This document shows, one piece after another, positions 34,752-47,305 of a stretch of DNA of 64,000 nucleotides. This stretch comes from Nectonema munidae. Its lineage: Eukaryota > Nematomorpha > Nectonematoida > Nectonematidae. The notes under the pieces were generated by a model. That model was not told where the DNA came from, made no database searches, and saw nothing but the letters and a program-made list of their open reading frames with translations. Position numbers and translations under genes: made by a program. Each line of letters opens with the position of its first letter. The first letter of the stretch is position 1. The stretch lies in NCBI GenBank assembly GCA_030549495.1, contig JAUIRK010000570.1, positions 1,527,501 to 1,591,500 of the forward strand. Reading direction: 5' to 3'.

Positions 34752-36683
34752 TCACACTTGATGCGAAGATAATCTCTCTCTTAAGTTTGCTAATTCTTCT
34801 AAGATTTTTTGAGGACAATCATGAGGAATTTGATCTTTAAAAAACTTTTCTATTACGTCACATTCTTTCAACCAATCTTGGCGAGGGATTGAAAATAAAG
34901 AATCATGGTTTACATCTTGCAAACCCTGATAATTAATGGAATCAGATTTAGGTATGTAACCGATAGGAGAGTTTTCTTGAATATCTTCATTGTCACAGCG
35001 TCTAAATATCCAATCTAAAACTCGTATATTTTCACCAAATCCAGGCCATAGATACTCATCACCTGCCTTTCTAAACCAATTAACGTGGAATATTTTTGGC
35101 AGTTTGTTGCAGCTCGTTTTGTTCTTCAAACTAAGCCAGTGTGATAAATATTCGCCAAAGTTGTACCCAAAGAAAGGACGCATGGCAAAAGGATCATGCA
35201 TGAGAGTTTTTTGCTTGTGCTCAGCGGCGGAAGTAGCCTCAGACCGCATGCACGATCCAATGAACACTCCGTGCTCCCAATTGAAAGATTCATAGCACAA
35301 AGGAACGCTCGTTGAACGACGTCCGCCGAATATGATGCCGCTTATGGGAACGCCCTCGGGATTTTGCCAATCTTCGTGCAAGATTGAGCAGTTGGTGAGC
35401 GGAGTGCAGAAGCGAGAGTTTGGATGTGCTGCAGGAGCACGTTTGTTTTTTTCCCAATTCTCCACACCCTCCCAACTCGTGATACGGACACGAGGCGAGG
35501 TATCTTTTTCCAAGCCTTCCCAAAAAACTCCGCCATCTGATGTTTCAGCGACATTTGTAAAAATTGTATCCTTCAAGACCATGTCCATGGCTATCGGGTT
35601 ACTTTTGGAAGATGTTCCAGGTGCGATTCCAAAAAAGCCGTTTTCGGGATTGATGGCACGTAGTTGACCGTCTTTACCGAATCGAATCCAAGCAATGTCA
35701 TCCCCGATGCATTCAACTTTGTATCCAGGCAGTTTAGGCATCATCATTGCCAAATTCGTCTTACCACATCCACTGGGAAATGCAGCTACAAAAAACTTTG
35801 AAACGCCTTTCTCATTTGTTATGCATAAAATCAGCATATGTTCTGCAAGCCATCCTTCTTTCTTGCCAAGAATTGAGCCCAGTCTTAGAGATAAGCACTT
35901 TTTACCTAGTAAAGAGTTTCCTCCGTAACCTGAGCCAAATGACACTATAAAATTTTCTTCGGGAATGTGAGAAATTAGAACTTTCGCCGGATTACATGGC
36001 CAATTATTTGTAACTTCGGCTGAGAGAGGTAGAGGCTGTCCAACAGAGTGCAAACACTTGACAAACGAATCTTCGGCAAGCGCTTCTAATACATCGTTAC
36101 CAACTCTTGTCATTATTTTCATAGATTCAACAACATATGGCGAATCAGTGAGTTCAATGCCGATCTTTGAAAATTTGGAGCCAATAGGACCCATGCTAAA
36201 AGGAATCACATACATCGTTCGTCCCTTCATGCAGCCTGGAAATCTGTCCTTCCACAAAGCTTGGCTTAAATCTGCAGGAGATATCCAATTTCCTAGACAA
36301 CTTGGAACACTTTCTGCCGTTGTTGCAACAGTGGTATTTCTATCATGAGTAGAAATAAAGGTTTTGCTTTCCACGCGAGCCACATCCTTTGGGTCGGTTC
36401 GAACAAGCCAACAATTTTGATACTTCTTTAATCTTTTCACCATTCCTACTTTTTGCATTTCATCAAACAGCATTTTACTTTCTGATTCAGAACCATCGCA
36501 TACGTGAATATTCTTCGGCTGGCATATCTGCGCATACTTTTCTATAAATTTTGAAACTTTTGAAGAGGATATAAGATTTGATAGCTCATTTTTATTTGCA
36601 GATTGGTGAAGGAAATTTGTGCTCTGCATTGTGTAAAAAACTTTAGAATTTAATTGTAAACATCGTTTGAGTATTATTAACAT
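34752..36683 (-). CDS. PEPCK: Phosphoenolpyruvate carboxykinase (GTP)
   Basis: Catalyses oxaloacetate + GTP = phosphoenolpyruvate + GDP + CO2, the entry step of gluconeogenesis and glyceroneogenesis. The single uninterrupted frame of 643 codons is close to the family (622 for human cytosolic, ~640 for mitochondrial). Landmarks: Arg103 in 'VARVESKTF'; '[19 protein letters not shown]' (166-184); '[10 protein letters not shown]' (253-262) with the metal-site Lys pair; His282 in 'WLAEHML'; P-loop 'FPSGCGKTN' (302-310) with reactive Cys306; metal Asp328/329 in 'IGDDIAW'; 'NPENGFFG' (345-352); '[18 protein letters not shown]'; and 'LWPGFGEN' in the nucleotide pocket. The P-loop has Gly where vertebrates have Ala. 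The first ~30 residues are basic and hydrophobic, so a mitochondrial form is possible, or translation may start at Met19. Intronless here; all key residues are present. No 5' exon evidence was seen. Confidence 0.97.
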   Translation of the reverse strand: MLIILKRCLQLNSKVFYTMQSTNFLHQSANKNELSNLISSSKVSKFIEKYAQICQPKNIHVCDGSESESKMLFDEMQKVGMVKRLKKYQNCWLVRTDPKDVARVESKTFISTHDRNTTVATTAESVPSCLGNWISPADLSQALWKDRFPGCMKGRTMYVIPFSMGPIGSKFSKIGIELTDSPYVVESMKIMTRVGNDVLEALAEDSFVKCLHSVGQPLPLSAEVTNNWPCNPAKVLISHIPEENFIVSFGSGYGGNSLLGKKCLSLRLGSILGKKEGWLAEHMLILCITNEKGVSKFFVAAFPSGCGKTNLAMMMPKLPGYKVECIGDDIAWIRFGKDGQLRAINPENGFFGIAPGTSSKSNPIAMDMVLKDTIFTNVAETSDGGVFWEGLEKDTSPRVRITSWEGVENWEKNKRAPAAHPNSRFCTPLTNCSILHEDWQNPEGVPISGIIFGGRRSTSVPLCYESFNWEHGVFIGSCMRSEATSAAEHKQKTLMHDPFAMRPFFGYNFGEYLSHWLSLKNKTSCNKLPKIFHVNWFRKAGDEYLWPGFGENIRVLDWIFRRCDNEDIQENSPIGYIPKSDSINYQGLQDVNHDSLFSIPRQDWLKECDVIEKFFKDQIPHDCPQKILEELANLRERLSSHQV

Positions 36684-36689
36684 CGTTTT

Positions 36690-39160
36690 TGGAATTTGAT
36701 GAAGATGGAACAGAATTTAAATAGTCTAAAAGGACCAAATTAGTTTTTTTAATTGTGAGTATAGAACAAATTATCAAAAAATTCTAAATATTAAAGTTAT
36801 AGGAACTTTTTCCAAATTATATATACAGTCAAAGCACGTTATCCGAACAGAAGGTTCAAGGTTATATGTACAGAACATTTTAAGGTTATAACAAAGAAAA
36901 CATTGATACGGTAAGTTTTTAACCTCTGCGTAGACATAAAAAATTTAGAATTAAATATAAATAAAAGAAAACAAATTTTTGAGTATTTACTTTTCAGCTT
37001 TTATTTTAAGATAGATTTTTCTAAAGATTTTTTTAATTTTATTGACACTAGAGAAAATTGTGTAGCGTGAGATTCTTTAATGTTTATTATCACTGTCTCT
37101 CCGTTTGGCAATTTCAACTCCTTAAAAGACATACTTGTTATTTAAATGTAATTTCAATTCCTATAACACAATAGTATATTTAATTAAAAAAATGCAATCT
37201 TTTTAAAACATTTTGTTTCCCCTTGGTTCAATCTTAAAAAGGTTTAGAGAAGATTTCATGGGGTAGGAAAATTTTTTTGTAAAATTTTATCGAGTCGGCA
37301 AAATATTTTTGCTAAAAACATCCAATTTTGGAAATAAGACGTTTTAATTTGGCACTATAAATTTTCACGTGTAACTTATATTATTTTTTGGCTTTCATTT
37401 GGTGTATTTCATGCAAAAATTGACTAAGAAATGCAAAAGTTATAAGCATTATAAGAATTGACTTAAATTTAGTCTCTAAACACTGTATCAGTTTATCTTT
37501 GATTCTTATATGTCGAATCGCAATCAGTTGTTTCAAAGTGAACAGGAAAAATATAGGTATATTTTTATCCCTAAAATTCATTTTTTCAGTTAGATTTTTA
37601 GCCCTTTCCTTCCTAGAGTGGAAATATGATCTCCTTTCGATTTCTGGGGAAGCTTATTAAAGTTTCTAGTAAACAAAGAATATGCTTAACTTTTTCATCT
37701 TTATTTGTTCTATTCCATTAAAAATGATTAGATTCCTATTAAAAATGAGATATAATAAATCCTGACTTTAAAATCAAAGAAATGATTTTTCAAAGTTCAA
37801 GAAATGATGATGATGATGATTACTGAAGATGTTTTAAATAAGAATTAAACATTACTTATGAGATTTAAAGGTTTACTACTGTTGACACAAGTTAGCATGT
37901 GAAGTGGTGAATAGCGCCTTCATGTCATATATAGACAGCCATGTTCGGAATATAAGACTAAAAGAATAATTACTTGATTTTAGACTCAATGCCATATTTC
38001 AATAAAACTAATTATATTATTATAAAAGTGAGAAGAAAACTTTCAATGAAGGAATAGTGAAGTTATGCTTACCTTTATATCGAAAAGTGTTTACATGCAA
38101 CCGCTCATAATTATATATTAGTGTACGAAAGTGCTAGACATTTTGATCGCAAAGAGGCAGATAAATTTTACTTTTAAGACAGTGATACAAAAAAGTCATA
38201 TGATAAAGCAGAGAAGTCACATGACCGCTTTAAGTAATTTGAAGAAGAGTAAACATGTCTTTCTTTCCATATTTCATACTACTTATCTTGTGACGAAACA
38301 AAACTTAAATCTTGTGATCATACAACACGCTATTCTTCATTTTTGCAAAGAATTTTTTCATTAGCTCTGAGGATATTAATCATAAATTTATAATTTATTC
38401 AAACCTTTTGCCAGGAAGATACTTCATTTTTTCATAAAAATTTCTTCATTCGTTCTTAAAATTGAATTTTATATTTCAAAGCTTAGCAGACAGTGGCATA
38501 CCTATATCTAATGCCGCTCGAGACGGATGTTTAATTTTGCCGCTTTTCAAAATTTCAAATACTGCTTGAAAACGTCCAAAATATGATATTACAGGTATAA
38601 ACTATAAAGGTATGGAAAATTGGCATAAAAAGTGTAGCAAAGCATTATTACATCACTATTTAAGTCTAAAATATCTCAATTTAATTTTTGGTAATGATAT
38701 ATTAATGCAAACAAAATCGGGGCCCGGTTGGACAGCCCCACTTGGTACACTACGGTTAGCAGAGTCCTAATAAAATTCTCAATTAAATAATTTAGTAAAG
38801 AAAACTTCGTTCAACAGTTGAGGCTTAAAAAATTCTTTCGCTCCAAAAAAAGCTCAGATAAAAATTTTTAAATTATTGCTAATTTCCTTTGCAAGAAACA
38901 GCAATGAATGTTAATTTTACATTAATTTCCCTAATTCTACTCTCAGGAGTTGTGAAAAATCGATTAATTACCTCGCTTTACAGACTCTGCTTTTTTTTCG
39001 ATATGAATCTTCAAACGTCAACTACCAAAAAACATAAAAATCTCATTGAGATCTTACATGTAAATTTATCCCATATAAGCTCAACTAATAAAGAAATTAA
39101 TTTTTGAAAAAACTAAGGAAATAATTTTGGCGCTGAAAAAATTAATTGTGATTTATGAAA
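36690..39160. other. Intergenic upstream of PEPCK
   Basis: No gene recognised. CAGTCAAAGCACGTTATCC at about 36828, ~145 bases before PEPCK, looks like a pogo-type terminus but has no partner. A GATGATGATGATGAT run lies at about 37806-37820. A GC-rich patch at 38716-38760 may be a worn transposon end; CAGTGGCATACCTA at about 38490 could be its mate, but the two do not pair. Confidence 0.4.
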
Positions 39161-39168
39161 GCAAAATT

Positions 39169-39980
39169 TTAGAAGAAACTTGAACTGAGAACTTTAGAAT
39201 GAATTTTGCAAATCATACTCTTGCATTTTATACATTGTCTTGGTGTTCTGTTTCGCTTTGAAACACGCAAGGAACAAGCAGTTCTCGTTGTAGATGTCTG
39301 TTCGGATTTGCAAGCAAGATAATAAGGCAACAGGTACTTTATATCTAACGATATTTCAGAAATGAGGGATATTGATTTCATTGACTCTTCTGCTAAATAA
39401 AAAGTCAACTTTTTTATGTAAATTTTTCTTCCCCTTTGTTTGGTATTGGGAAAGTCGACAGAAGGTTTGTATTTTTCTATCACCTTTAAATTTAAAACAA
39501 TAATGTCAAGATCATTAAAAAATACAGAAAAATCCACTTTCTATTGGGTTTATAAGATTTTCAGCATTTTGTTGGCCACATCTACCCCCCCCCCCCCCTG
39601 AAATCGTTGTAGGAAAGAAGTTTTCAGGTTTGAATGGAACGCTGCTAATCTGTACATCTTTATGTTGGAAGGAGATGCTGTAAACAATTTAGTGCTGTGT
39701 TGCATGTCTTTTAGGAATATATGCACTTAATGAAACGTATAATAAATAATTCAGCGTTCACACTCATAAAGCTTGAATTCCTTCAAGCAAGGTGGTATAA
39801 ACATAAGGGCAGCGAAACCGTCTATTTGACATTACGTTTCCAAAAAACAAATATTTCTTTCACTACACCAAGCAGCAAGAGACCTGACTAAAAATCGATC
39901 AGTGCAAACACCACAACCAGCTTGAATATTCAAATCTTCAAAAACACGCTTTGATATATTTTCGTGAAAAATAATAAAAA
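39169..39980 (-). pseudogene. piggyBac transposase C-terminal part, decayed
   Basis: On the minus strand, 'DRFLVRSLAAWCSERNICFL' (about 39905-39845) matches the family 'DnFFtS..la..l..r.i...GT'. 'GGVDVANKMLKIL' (about 39600-39560) is the conserved 'kGGVD..Dqm...Y' block with the last catalytic Asp. A 122-residue open frame (39537-39169) ends in the Cys-rich domain 'PRQCIKCKSMICKIHSK'. Between the first two blocks the sequence is shortened and shifted, with a G-run (39586-39598) at 'GGVD'. The N-terminal half is missing. No terminal TTAA repeats found. Confidence 0.6.
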
Positions 39981-40186
39981 TATTTGATTCTTGGAGTCTG
40001 CTTACTACATTTCATCTTTCAAACAATAAAAAATTCGCATCATTTAAGTGATATAACTTTATTCCGTAGTGTCCTGGTTTTTTCGATAATAATTTCAGAT
40101 AAGACATCCACCTTTAAAAGTAATAGGCTGTTCATCTATGGTAGAGGGGCGCACATTCGGAGGGCGAGAAGAAAGTATATCTAACG

Positions 40187-40317
40187 ATAGAAAGGGCAAC
40201 TTTGATCATCGGTTCCAATAACTGGTAAATGGCAAAAAGGAGAAATAAAGGCTTAGTTACGTCCAATGAGTAGTGATCTATCACATATGAATGCTTTTGT
40301 TCCTTGTTGAGCTTGAA
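40187..40317. repeat. Left flank of duplicated segment (partner 24545-24653)
   Basis: Shares several 15-20 base words with 24545-24653, lying outside the hAT terminus. It is about 20 bases longer owing to an extra AGGCTTAGTTACGT-like stretch. Confidence 0.65.
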
Positions 40318-42318
40318 GAGTCATTCACAAACTTTCTAAAAATTTTCGGCGTAGCGGTCTAACTATAAATTTTTAATAGCTCGGAGTTTCATTAAAAAAA
40401 TAAATCAATATATAAAATACTGTTCTAAGAAAATCGACACCATCGTTTATTCAAAAATTGTCTAAACAATCCAGATCTCAACGGGATGGATGCATCTTCT
40501 TTGTCTAAATTTGGTTAGGTTTGGGCCAATGCAACTTTTATATCATTACTCACTTCCTATCTGTTTCGAGATTTGGTTTCAATGGCAAGTAGCATGAAAA
40601 ACGCTTGCTCACACTCATATGTAGTGGCAAATCGAATCAGAGCTTTCAGAGCAATCTTTGAAACCATACGACTCTCCCATTTCAATCGAAAATCATCATG
40701 AGATATTTCAGAAAAACATGTTTTGCACCTCCTTTCATTAATCAAATCAATAAACTGTTCTTGAATTGAAGTCTTCTGAAGCCAGATTACCAATCGAGAT
40801 TATAAACAAATTTTTGATAAATTGATATTTTTCAAATTTTTGTAGATTGAAAATAAAGAGAAATTTCTTGGCATGCTACACTGTGATTTATGGCCTCCAA
40901 GACATTTTTATTAATGAAAATCTTATTTTCATCAATAAATATGCTCAAAAATCGAGCAAAAATTTTCTTGAATGCCATAATTCCAGCTTTATTTCAAAAA
41001 CTGGCAATTTTTTATAACAATGGAGTACTATGATCTCTTTTCCTTGTAGCGCAAGATTAAGAGAATTCATGGATTCAAATATATTCACTAATAATGATAG
41101 GAATATACGAAAACAGACATCAGAAAATTTTACATGAACGTCTGGGTTGCTTTGCAGAAATTCCTGAATTTCTTTCCATAGTATCGCTTTTAAACTTTTT
41201 CTTTGGAGAAGCACATCATATTTGAGTGGAGCAAGAGTTTTTCAAATCCAAAATCATTTTCTTCGCATAAATCTGAAGAAAAACAAGAGTTGAAGGTATA
41301 AAACATTTTTCAATTAGATATGGTTTTCATTAATATAGGTTTAGCGATCAATAGCGCATTGGGTGAAATTACATCTGGAGAATTTACTTAACCAGATTAT
41401 TAAAACTAGAACAAACAAATTCTAGAGCACGATCACTACACACTCCATGGGGATCTTCAGGCTTAATAACATGTACTGTAAAAATTATCCATCTTGTCAA
41501 ATATTTCTCTTGCAGTTGTTCTACTGCTAACAGTTTCGCAAAACAAAAAATTGTCTACTGGGGCTTGTCATATACACATTATAAGGAAAGGCCAGACTGA
41601 GCTGAGTTTGCAGCATCCGTCGTTTCATCAAGCTGAATTGCAAAAAAGTTGAAAATCAAATTTAGAACCTATAAAACCACCTCTGAGATCATGTCCATAG
41701 ACTCCTTCTCACGGTATCCTTTGACAGGAAGATATGCTTCAACTTTACAAGTTTAGAACTTCTTGGCACATTCAATATGATATCTTTGCAGCTTGTTGTG
41801 GGACTTTTTGACAACAGATATTTTTGAAACTTTATAGAAGGCTTTCAAACTACACATTTTGCAAAAACATTCCTATTTTATCCAACCTCGATTCGTTGAA
41901 TCGTTAAGATTGGCGTTTAAAAAAGTCAATAGTTTTGTTTACTGAAGCGGAGTGCTTCATTTCCAGTGCAAGCTTGAATTACCGAGCTTTAGAAAAGTTG
42001 ATGATTCAGAACACAAAAAACACTTAGGTTCCTCTTCCCACCAGACCCTAATGCAGCAGTAAAACCAAATTTCAAGTATGAGTCGTATTTCATTTTTTAA
42101 GCCATTAAGAAAAATGCACATTTACATCTATAAAATTAGCCCTGAAAAGCAATAAAAAAATAAAAATAGTAATCAATTTAAAGACTACATTATTTATTTT
42201 TTTAAATGTATTGGCAAAAATCGCAAATAACCTAATATTTGTGCAATATGTTGCGCAAAATGATCCACTCAGTGATCTCTTCTCGGCCCCCATGCAACTG
42301 CATGTTTGAAAATCACTG
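40318..42318 (-). pseudogene. hAT transposon (ZBED5-like), decayed, with target duplication
   Basis: Ends: GAGTCATTCACAAACTTT (left) and, reversed at the right, CAGTGATTTTCAAACATG. The 8-bp flanks AGCTTGAA (40310-40317) and AGCTAGAA (42319-42326) match at 7 of 8. Transposase pieces on the minus strand: start 'MKYDSYLKFGFTAALGSGGK' (42093 down), 'MNSLNLALQGKEIIVLHCYK' (about 41070-41000, the 'lNLqLQGk' block), 'FEIKLELWHSRKFLLDF', 'LKALIRFATTYECEQAFFML' (about 40670-40600) and 'KSRNR'. Stops and frameshifts break it. It lacks elements A and B that interrupt its sister copy at 24654, so it serves as their empty site. Confidence 0.8.
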
Positions 42319-42329
42319 AGCTAGAAGGT

Positions 42330-44660
42330 AGTGATGCAATTAGAATTATAAACAAGGTAATTTGACTTGATAAAATTAGTGTAGTTATGGTGGGATTGAG
42401 AGCTTGTAAAATGTCTGGTAATAATGGTTGGTGGTGTGTTCATTAGACAAAAATTCTTTTATAATAAATTTTTAAAATTATCACTTTTACCAACTTGCTC
42501 CAATTATTTTTTGAATTAATTATTTGGTTTTTGGTTAAATTAATTAATTTGTTAGTTGGTTAATTAGTTAGTTTGAGTTGGTATTAGAAAGAGGCGAGTT
42601 GACTGCAATCGCCTTTGATTGTAGAAAAAGAAAAAGCGTGCCATTAAAGAGAAATTGCAAGAAAGAAACAGTGAGATAGGATCAAATAAAATTTGAAACA
42701 GAGAGATCAGACAGGAGATAACAAAGTGTGCTATAAAGCAAGGAATGAAGATGGCAGTATCGCATATAAATATAACAAATATATTCGCCTCGCCTCTGAC
42801 CCTCATACTTTATGTCAGCCCTATCTAAATCGAATGGTAAATTATCAAAAAATAATTAAATTAGTATATACGCTATCGATCAATTTTATTTCAAACGGAA
42901 ATATAAACTAAGAATGAATGCCGTAGAGATAATAATAATTGATGCACATGACTTTCGACTCATGACCAACCATTCACATGTAATACGTCCCATTTGATTA
43001 ATTAACCAAAAAGGTAATTGCTTCGATACTAAGAGAAGTATTTGTTATAAAATAATAGTGAATATATTTTGAATAAAAGCTGAAAAAAATTAGAATATTT
43101 TATTGGACAAAATAATATATCATAGATTTACACGCAAATTTGAAAGATGAACTTTATATTTGAGTGAAAACATTTTGACAACAAAATTATAAAAAAAATG
43201 TGAATGTATCACTTATTATGATGCGCTAGTCACAAACGATATAATTAGAGGCGCTTCACATGTGAATAGTTGGTCATTACGGAGTATTGATTTTTATTTT
43301 ATGCTCGAAAGATTTAGAATTTCTGGCGGGCAATGCATTACCGATAATGTAGCCTGCAAAAATTAACTAATTCTGGCGATGTATAATAGTAAACGCATCA
43401 AGGTAGGAGCTGGCGATTAAAATGCTGAAGGAGTGGGTAAAAATAGAAAAGGCTACGCATGCGACCAGGGACTTTGTAGTCAGCTGCAAATCCTGACTTC
43501 TAGACTTGGATGAAAATAATAATAATAGTAAAGTAATAGTGTTTACCCTTCCAATTTATCAAGGAAAAAAGCAATTATATACATAAAAAGCGAGTGTAGA
43601 TACAGTAAACATCATGATATTACGAAAGGTATATAAAATTATGATATTCCTTCATATATTTAAAAAACCAAGGTAAATGTATGCAAAAAGAAGAATGTCT
43701 TTCATACCTCTGTGTGTTGAAATCCTTTTAAAGATTTTGATATACGATCTTTACTCCTATTTGCAAGTGAGGAGAGCGAATGGTAGAAACTAGGTTTCTT
43801 GTCATCTGCTTTGGTTTCATTAAGGATAAATAAAATTAAATGCCCCCATCAAAAATACATTTATCGTTTTCAAGTTTAATTTATGTTTTCTACACGCTTA
43901 ATTAGTACATCAAAGAACAATGGAAACATGAAGTAGGACCACTTCTTTTGTCATATCTTAAAAAAATATTAGAGAGGAAACATTGGCAGTAAAAATAAGT
44001 ATTATGGACACAAACCAGTTACAGTATCAAAATATCTCTATACGAAATATAGATCTCTATATCTGACAAGCGTCAGCAAGGGCATCCCGCCATAAAATCA
44101 AGAGTTACAATTATTTTGCCATGATCCAAGAGAATAAGAGGCAGAGCACAGCTCAAAGTACTGCGTGGGCGAAAAAGGATTGTTGGTAAAACATTTGTAG
44201 CAAATACCATGTTGTTTAAAAAGGCCAAAAATAGAATTAAAGTATCAGAAATAGTTTTGGTGTAGGACCCATTCAAATTATATTAGAATCAACATCTGGT
44301 TGATTTAATCGCTGAAATCTCTTGGCTTTTGACAATTTTCTATACCTCAATATGGACTTAATTTTTTCCAAAATTGAATGCTTGCAGGGTGATTAATCTC
44401 ATACAAAATATTAAGAACAATTATTGACTCTCTGAATCTCATGATTCGAAAGAAAGAACTGTAAAATGAACTTCTTACTTTGAGTCTTCTTCAAAGAAAG
44501 GAAATGCAGCAACTTCTCTCAGATCATTAACAGACAAAATGGAGATGGACAAAATGGCAATGATGTGGATGTCGACATCCGTTTCACGAGGACACAGTGT
44601 CGACGCCAAGAATGATAATGATGATGAGACCATTTAACTTGGTAGTAATTTAGTTTATTG
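42330..44660. other. Long intergenic stretch without a recognised gene
   Basis: Only short motif-free frames. No terminal repeats or tRNA-like boxes recognised. Confidence 0.45.
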
Positions 44661-44666
44661 TTAAGT

Positions 44667-46965
44667 CAGTGGCGGATCTAAGAATGGATTATGCGGGGGG
44701 GGGGGGGGGAGGGGGGGGCATTTAAACGTAAATATTAGGCATAGTTGAAAGTTCATTGTCAACTTTGTAATTGATTTCGCTTTTTAAAGTTCATTACTGT
44801 AAAAATTTATAATAATATTTGCATAAAATATATTTAATTATGACATGTGCAACATTCATGCACAATTTCAATTTAATAAGGAACAAAAAAAAAATTCTGA
44901 TATGTAAAAGTAGCAGAGTTAAAGAGAGTTAGATTTTACATGTGCATTTTTCTCTGCTGAAGAGCAAATAATTTAACGATTTTTATCTCTGAGCAGTCAA
45001 TATCATGATGAATGCAGGCTAGTGCGAGCCCAGTGAGACGATCTTCTCCAATAATGGAGTGAAGATATGACTAAGTATTTAGGGATTAAAAATGTACGCT
45101 TAGCAGTAGCTGAGGAGAAGTACACGGATGTTCGGATACAACGATACATCACATTTTAAAGTTGAGATGCAGTCATGGGGAAAATCAGGAGTTGATTTGC
45201 AAAAAGTCTTTAACATTTCAAATTCCAGTTCTACTGCATCCAAGCAGCCGTTTATCATTTCACAATACTGCATAATACCTTCTTTAACAGCATTAAGATC
45301 AAATTTTCTGGTAAAAACCACAAAGAAGAACAGTAGCACGGTGGTTTCCGAAATGGTCATCCATTTGAGAAATTATGCCATCCCAGAAAGGCAAATAAAT
45401 GGAACGGGCATAATACCCCAATGAAGAGGCTGCTAGAATATTATTGCGCTTCGTCTAACGCCTAACTATTCAAAGAATGCGCAAAGGTTCGTCACAATAT
45501 AAATCTTAGGCTTTCTCAAAGATCTTCTGGAACTGTGCTTCATTGTTTCTCCATTCCTGAAGCTGTTCCTTGATAGTGCAAACATGGTTTATAGCCCAAA
45601 ATAGATAATTTGATCATGACTGTAAAGCAACAGCCAGCTTTTGGTAACAGTCATCACATTGTTCATTATGGTCAACGCTATAACAAACTCTACTTTAGCC
45701 AAAGAGTCAAGCAAGCTACTTGCATCTATAGATGACATAGTTTTCTCTTGGCTCATGCCTTGCAGCACCCCCAACACAACAGAATACAGGATATATGCTG
45801 TGCGAATAGCTTCATGCTTTTCCACCCAACGTGTTTGGCATGGGAGAGTCGATATTTTGATGGGATATCGTTCGCTGCATTGATAGCTTCCTCCACTGCT
45901 TTTGTTCTTACAGCACTCAGACATGAGCCGCACAGTGTACATAAACCGCTTGATTTCCACAACGTCACTTGATTTCTGCTTGCACTCCATTAAAGCTCCA
46001 CTCATTGTTGTAGCACCATCATAACTATGCACCACCAAGCAAGTTGGATTTAGACCAGCACGTTCCAGCACATGAAATATTTTTGTTGCAAGTCCAACTC
46101 CACTCAATGAATCTGGATTCAGAAATTCAAGAAGATGAATACATTATTTTTATGTAACGCACACTGACAGAAAGTTGAGTTTTGTGTGACAGATCAGTTG
46201 TCTCATCAGCGATGACAGAGTAAAACTTTGCTTTACAAATCTCTTCAGAAATTCTCCTCAGAATCACAGTCGTCATACATGGTACAAGTTCATTCTGCGT
46301 AGTTTTTGATAGGTATGTAGCATTTGCAGTTCTTTTGAGAAATGATTAAACAGCACTCAACTGACTGTCCACTGCAAGCGCTGGTTGAGAGGTGCGGAGC
46401 CGGAATTCCTGGGCAGCAAGTTTTGGAGATGTATGATAGTTGACTTTGTTATGATCATACAGATATCCGTTCTAGCCAGTCAATCTGGCAAAGCATCTAC
46501 ACGGCACTGTCACTAATTGCCTAGCTGATATTTTTGACGTTGCGACATTTTCTGGTGCAAAAAAACACAAAAGCGAGAAAACGACCCATCCAAATGCTTT
46601 GAATATGTCAGCCATGAATATGTTTAAAAAAAAATCGTGTAATTCGCCTCGCTTTTTCACTTCTATTCATCTCACCAGACCAGGATGATGGTGCACCCGT
46701 TGGACGAACAACTTGCTGAAATAAATATAGTTTATCATCATCTGGCATTTTACTTGGACTACCAGGGTAGAGTAAAGCACGAGCAATGTCATTTTCTGCT
46801 AACACTGGCTGCTCCTTAGTATTTATTGAATTCGTAACGTTTGAGGCCCCATAGTAGGTATTGGTGCATTAGATGTTGACAAAGATTGAGCAAAATATCC
46901 TTTTTTGTAAAAAAAAAAACCATTACTTTCTTCCGTTTAGATAACGGATTGTCGGTATTCATATT
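44667..46965 (-). pseudogene. hAT transposon (ZMYM1/52K-repressor-like), decayed
   Basis: The left end CAGTGGCGGATCTAAGAA (44667) is a hAT terminus followed by a G-run. Minus-strand protein pieces in order: 'MNTDNPLSKRKKVMVFF' (46963 down); 'NDIARALLYPGSPSKMPDDD' (46793 down); 'FFAPENVATSKISARQLVTV' (about 46566-46507); 'FYSVIADETTDLSHKTQLSV' (near 46240-46170, first Asp); 'VHSYDGATTMSGAL' (46045-46000); 'TRWVEKHEAIRTAY' (second half of core); 'CISTLKCDVSLYPNIRVLLL'; and dimerisation end 'IIGEDRLTGLALACIH' (about 45052-45005). This is almost the full family length, broken by several stops and shifts. The right terminus was not found. Confidence 0.8.
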
Positions 46966-47039
46966 TTCTGAGGTTTGCAGCAATACACAAAAGTAACTAA
47001 TAGCGGTAAAAAACAACTTTTATTGAGTTTCAATTAGAC

Positions 47040-47297
47040 TGCAAGGGTTCGCGAACCCCCAGGGGTTCACAAGATTTCTAGGGGTACTTAGATGGCTGAC
47101 AAAAGAAGTATTTTATAGAAGTAATTGCGGAATATGAAATTTAGTGCTAGTAGTGTCTGTTCCTTCAATTTGTACAATGTACCCTAATGAGTTAGAAAAT
47201 AAATTACCATTTTGTTCATTGTCAGATTATTGGGGGCTCGGAAAGATGGTCTTATAACTCAGGGGGTACTTAACGGAAAAAAGGTTGAAAATCCCTG
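47040..47297. mobile_element. hAT-type MITE, 258 bp
   Basis: The left end is (TG)CAAGGGTTCGCGAACCC. The right end, reversed, is CAGGGATTTTCAACC. The flanks AATTAGAC (47032-47039) and AATTAGAG (47298-47305) are an 8-bp target duplication with one difference. Inside, GGGGTACTTAG near the left and GGGGTACTTAA near the right form a further sub-terminal match. Non-coding. Confidence 0.75.
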
Positions 47298-47305
47298 AAT
47301 TAGAG

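Noticed and set aside
34990-36348. Several plus-strand open frames opposite PEPCK
   Set aside because: Antisense shadows of a well-conserved gene, without motifs of their own.
36828-36910. A regulatory element or pogo end just upstream of PEPCK
   Set aside because: Only one terminus-like word is visible; no partner and no known binding-site cluster.
38490-38765. A hAT MITE suggested by CAGTGGCATACCTA and a GC-rich right part
   Set aside because: The two ends do not form an inverted repeat and no target duplication could be seen.
38889-39107. 72-codon open frame with a hydrophobic start as a secreted peptide
   Set aside because: No cleavage-like context or homology, and such frames are expected by chance in this base composition.
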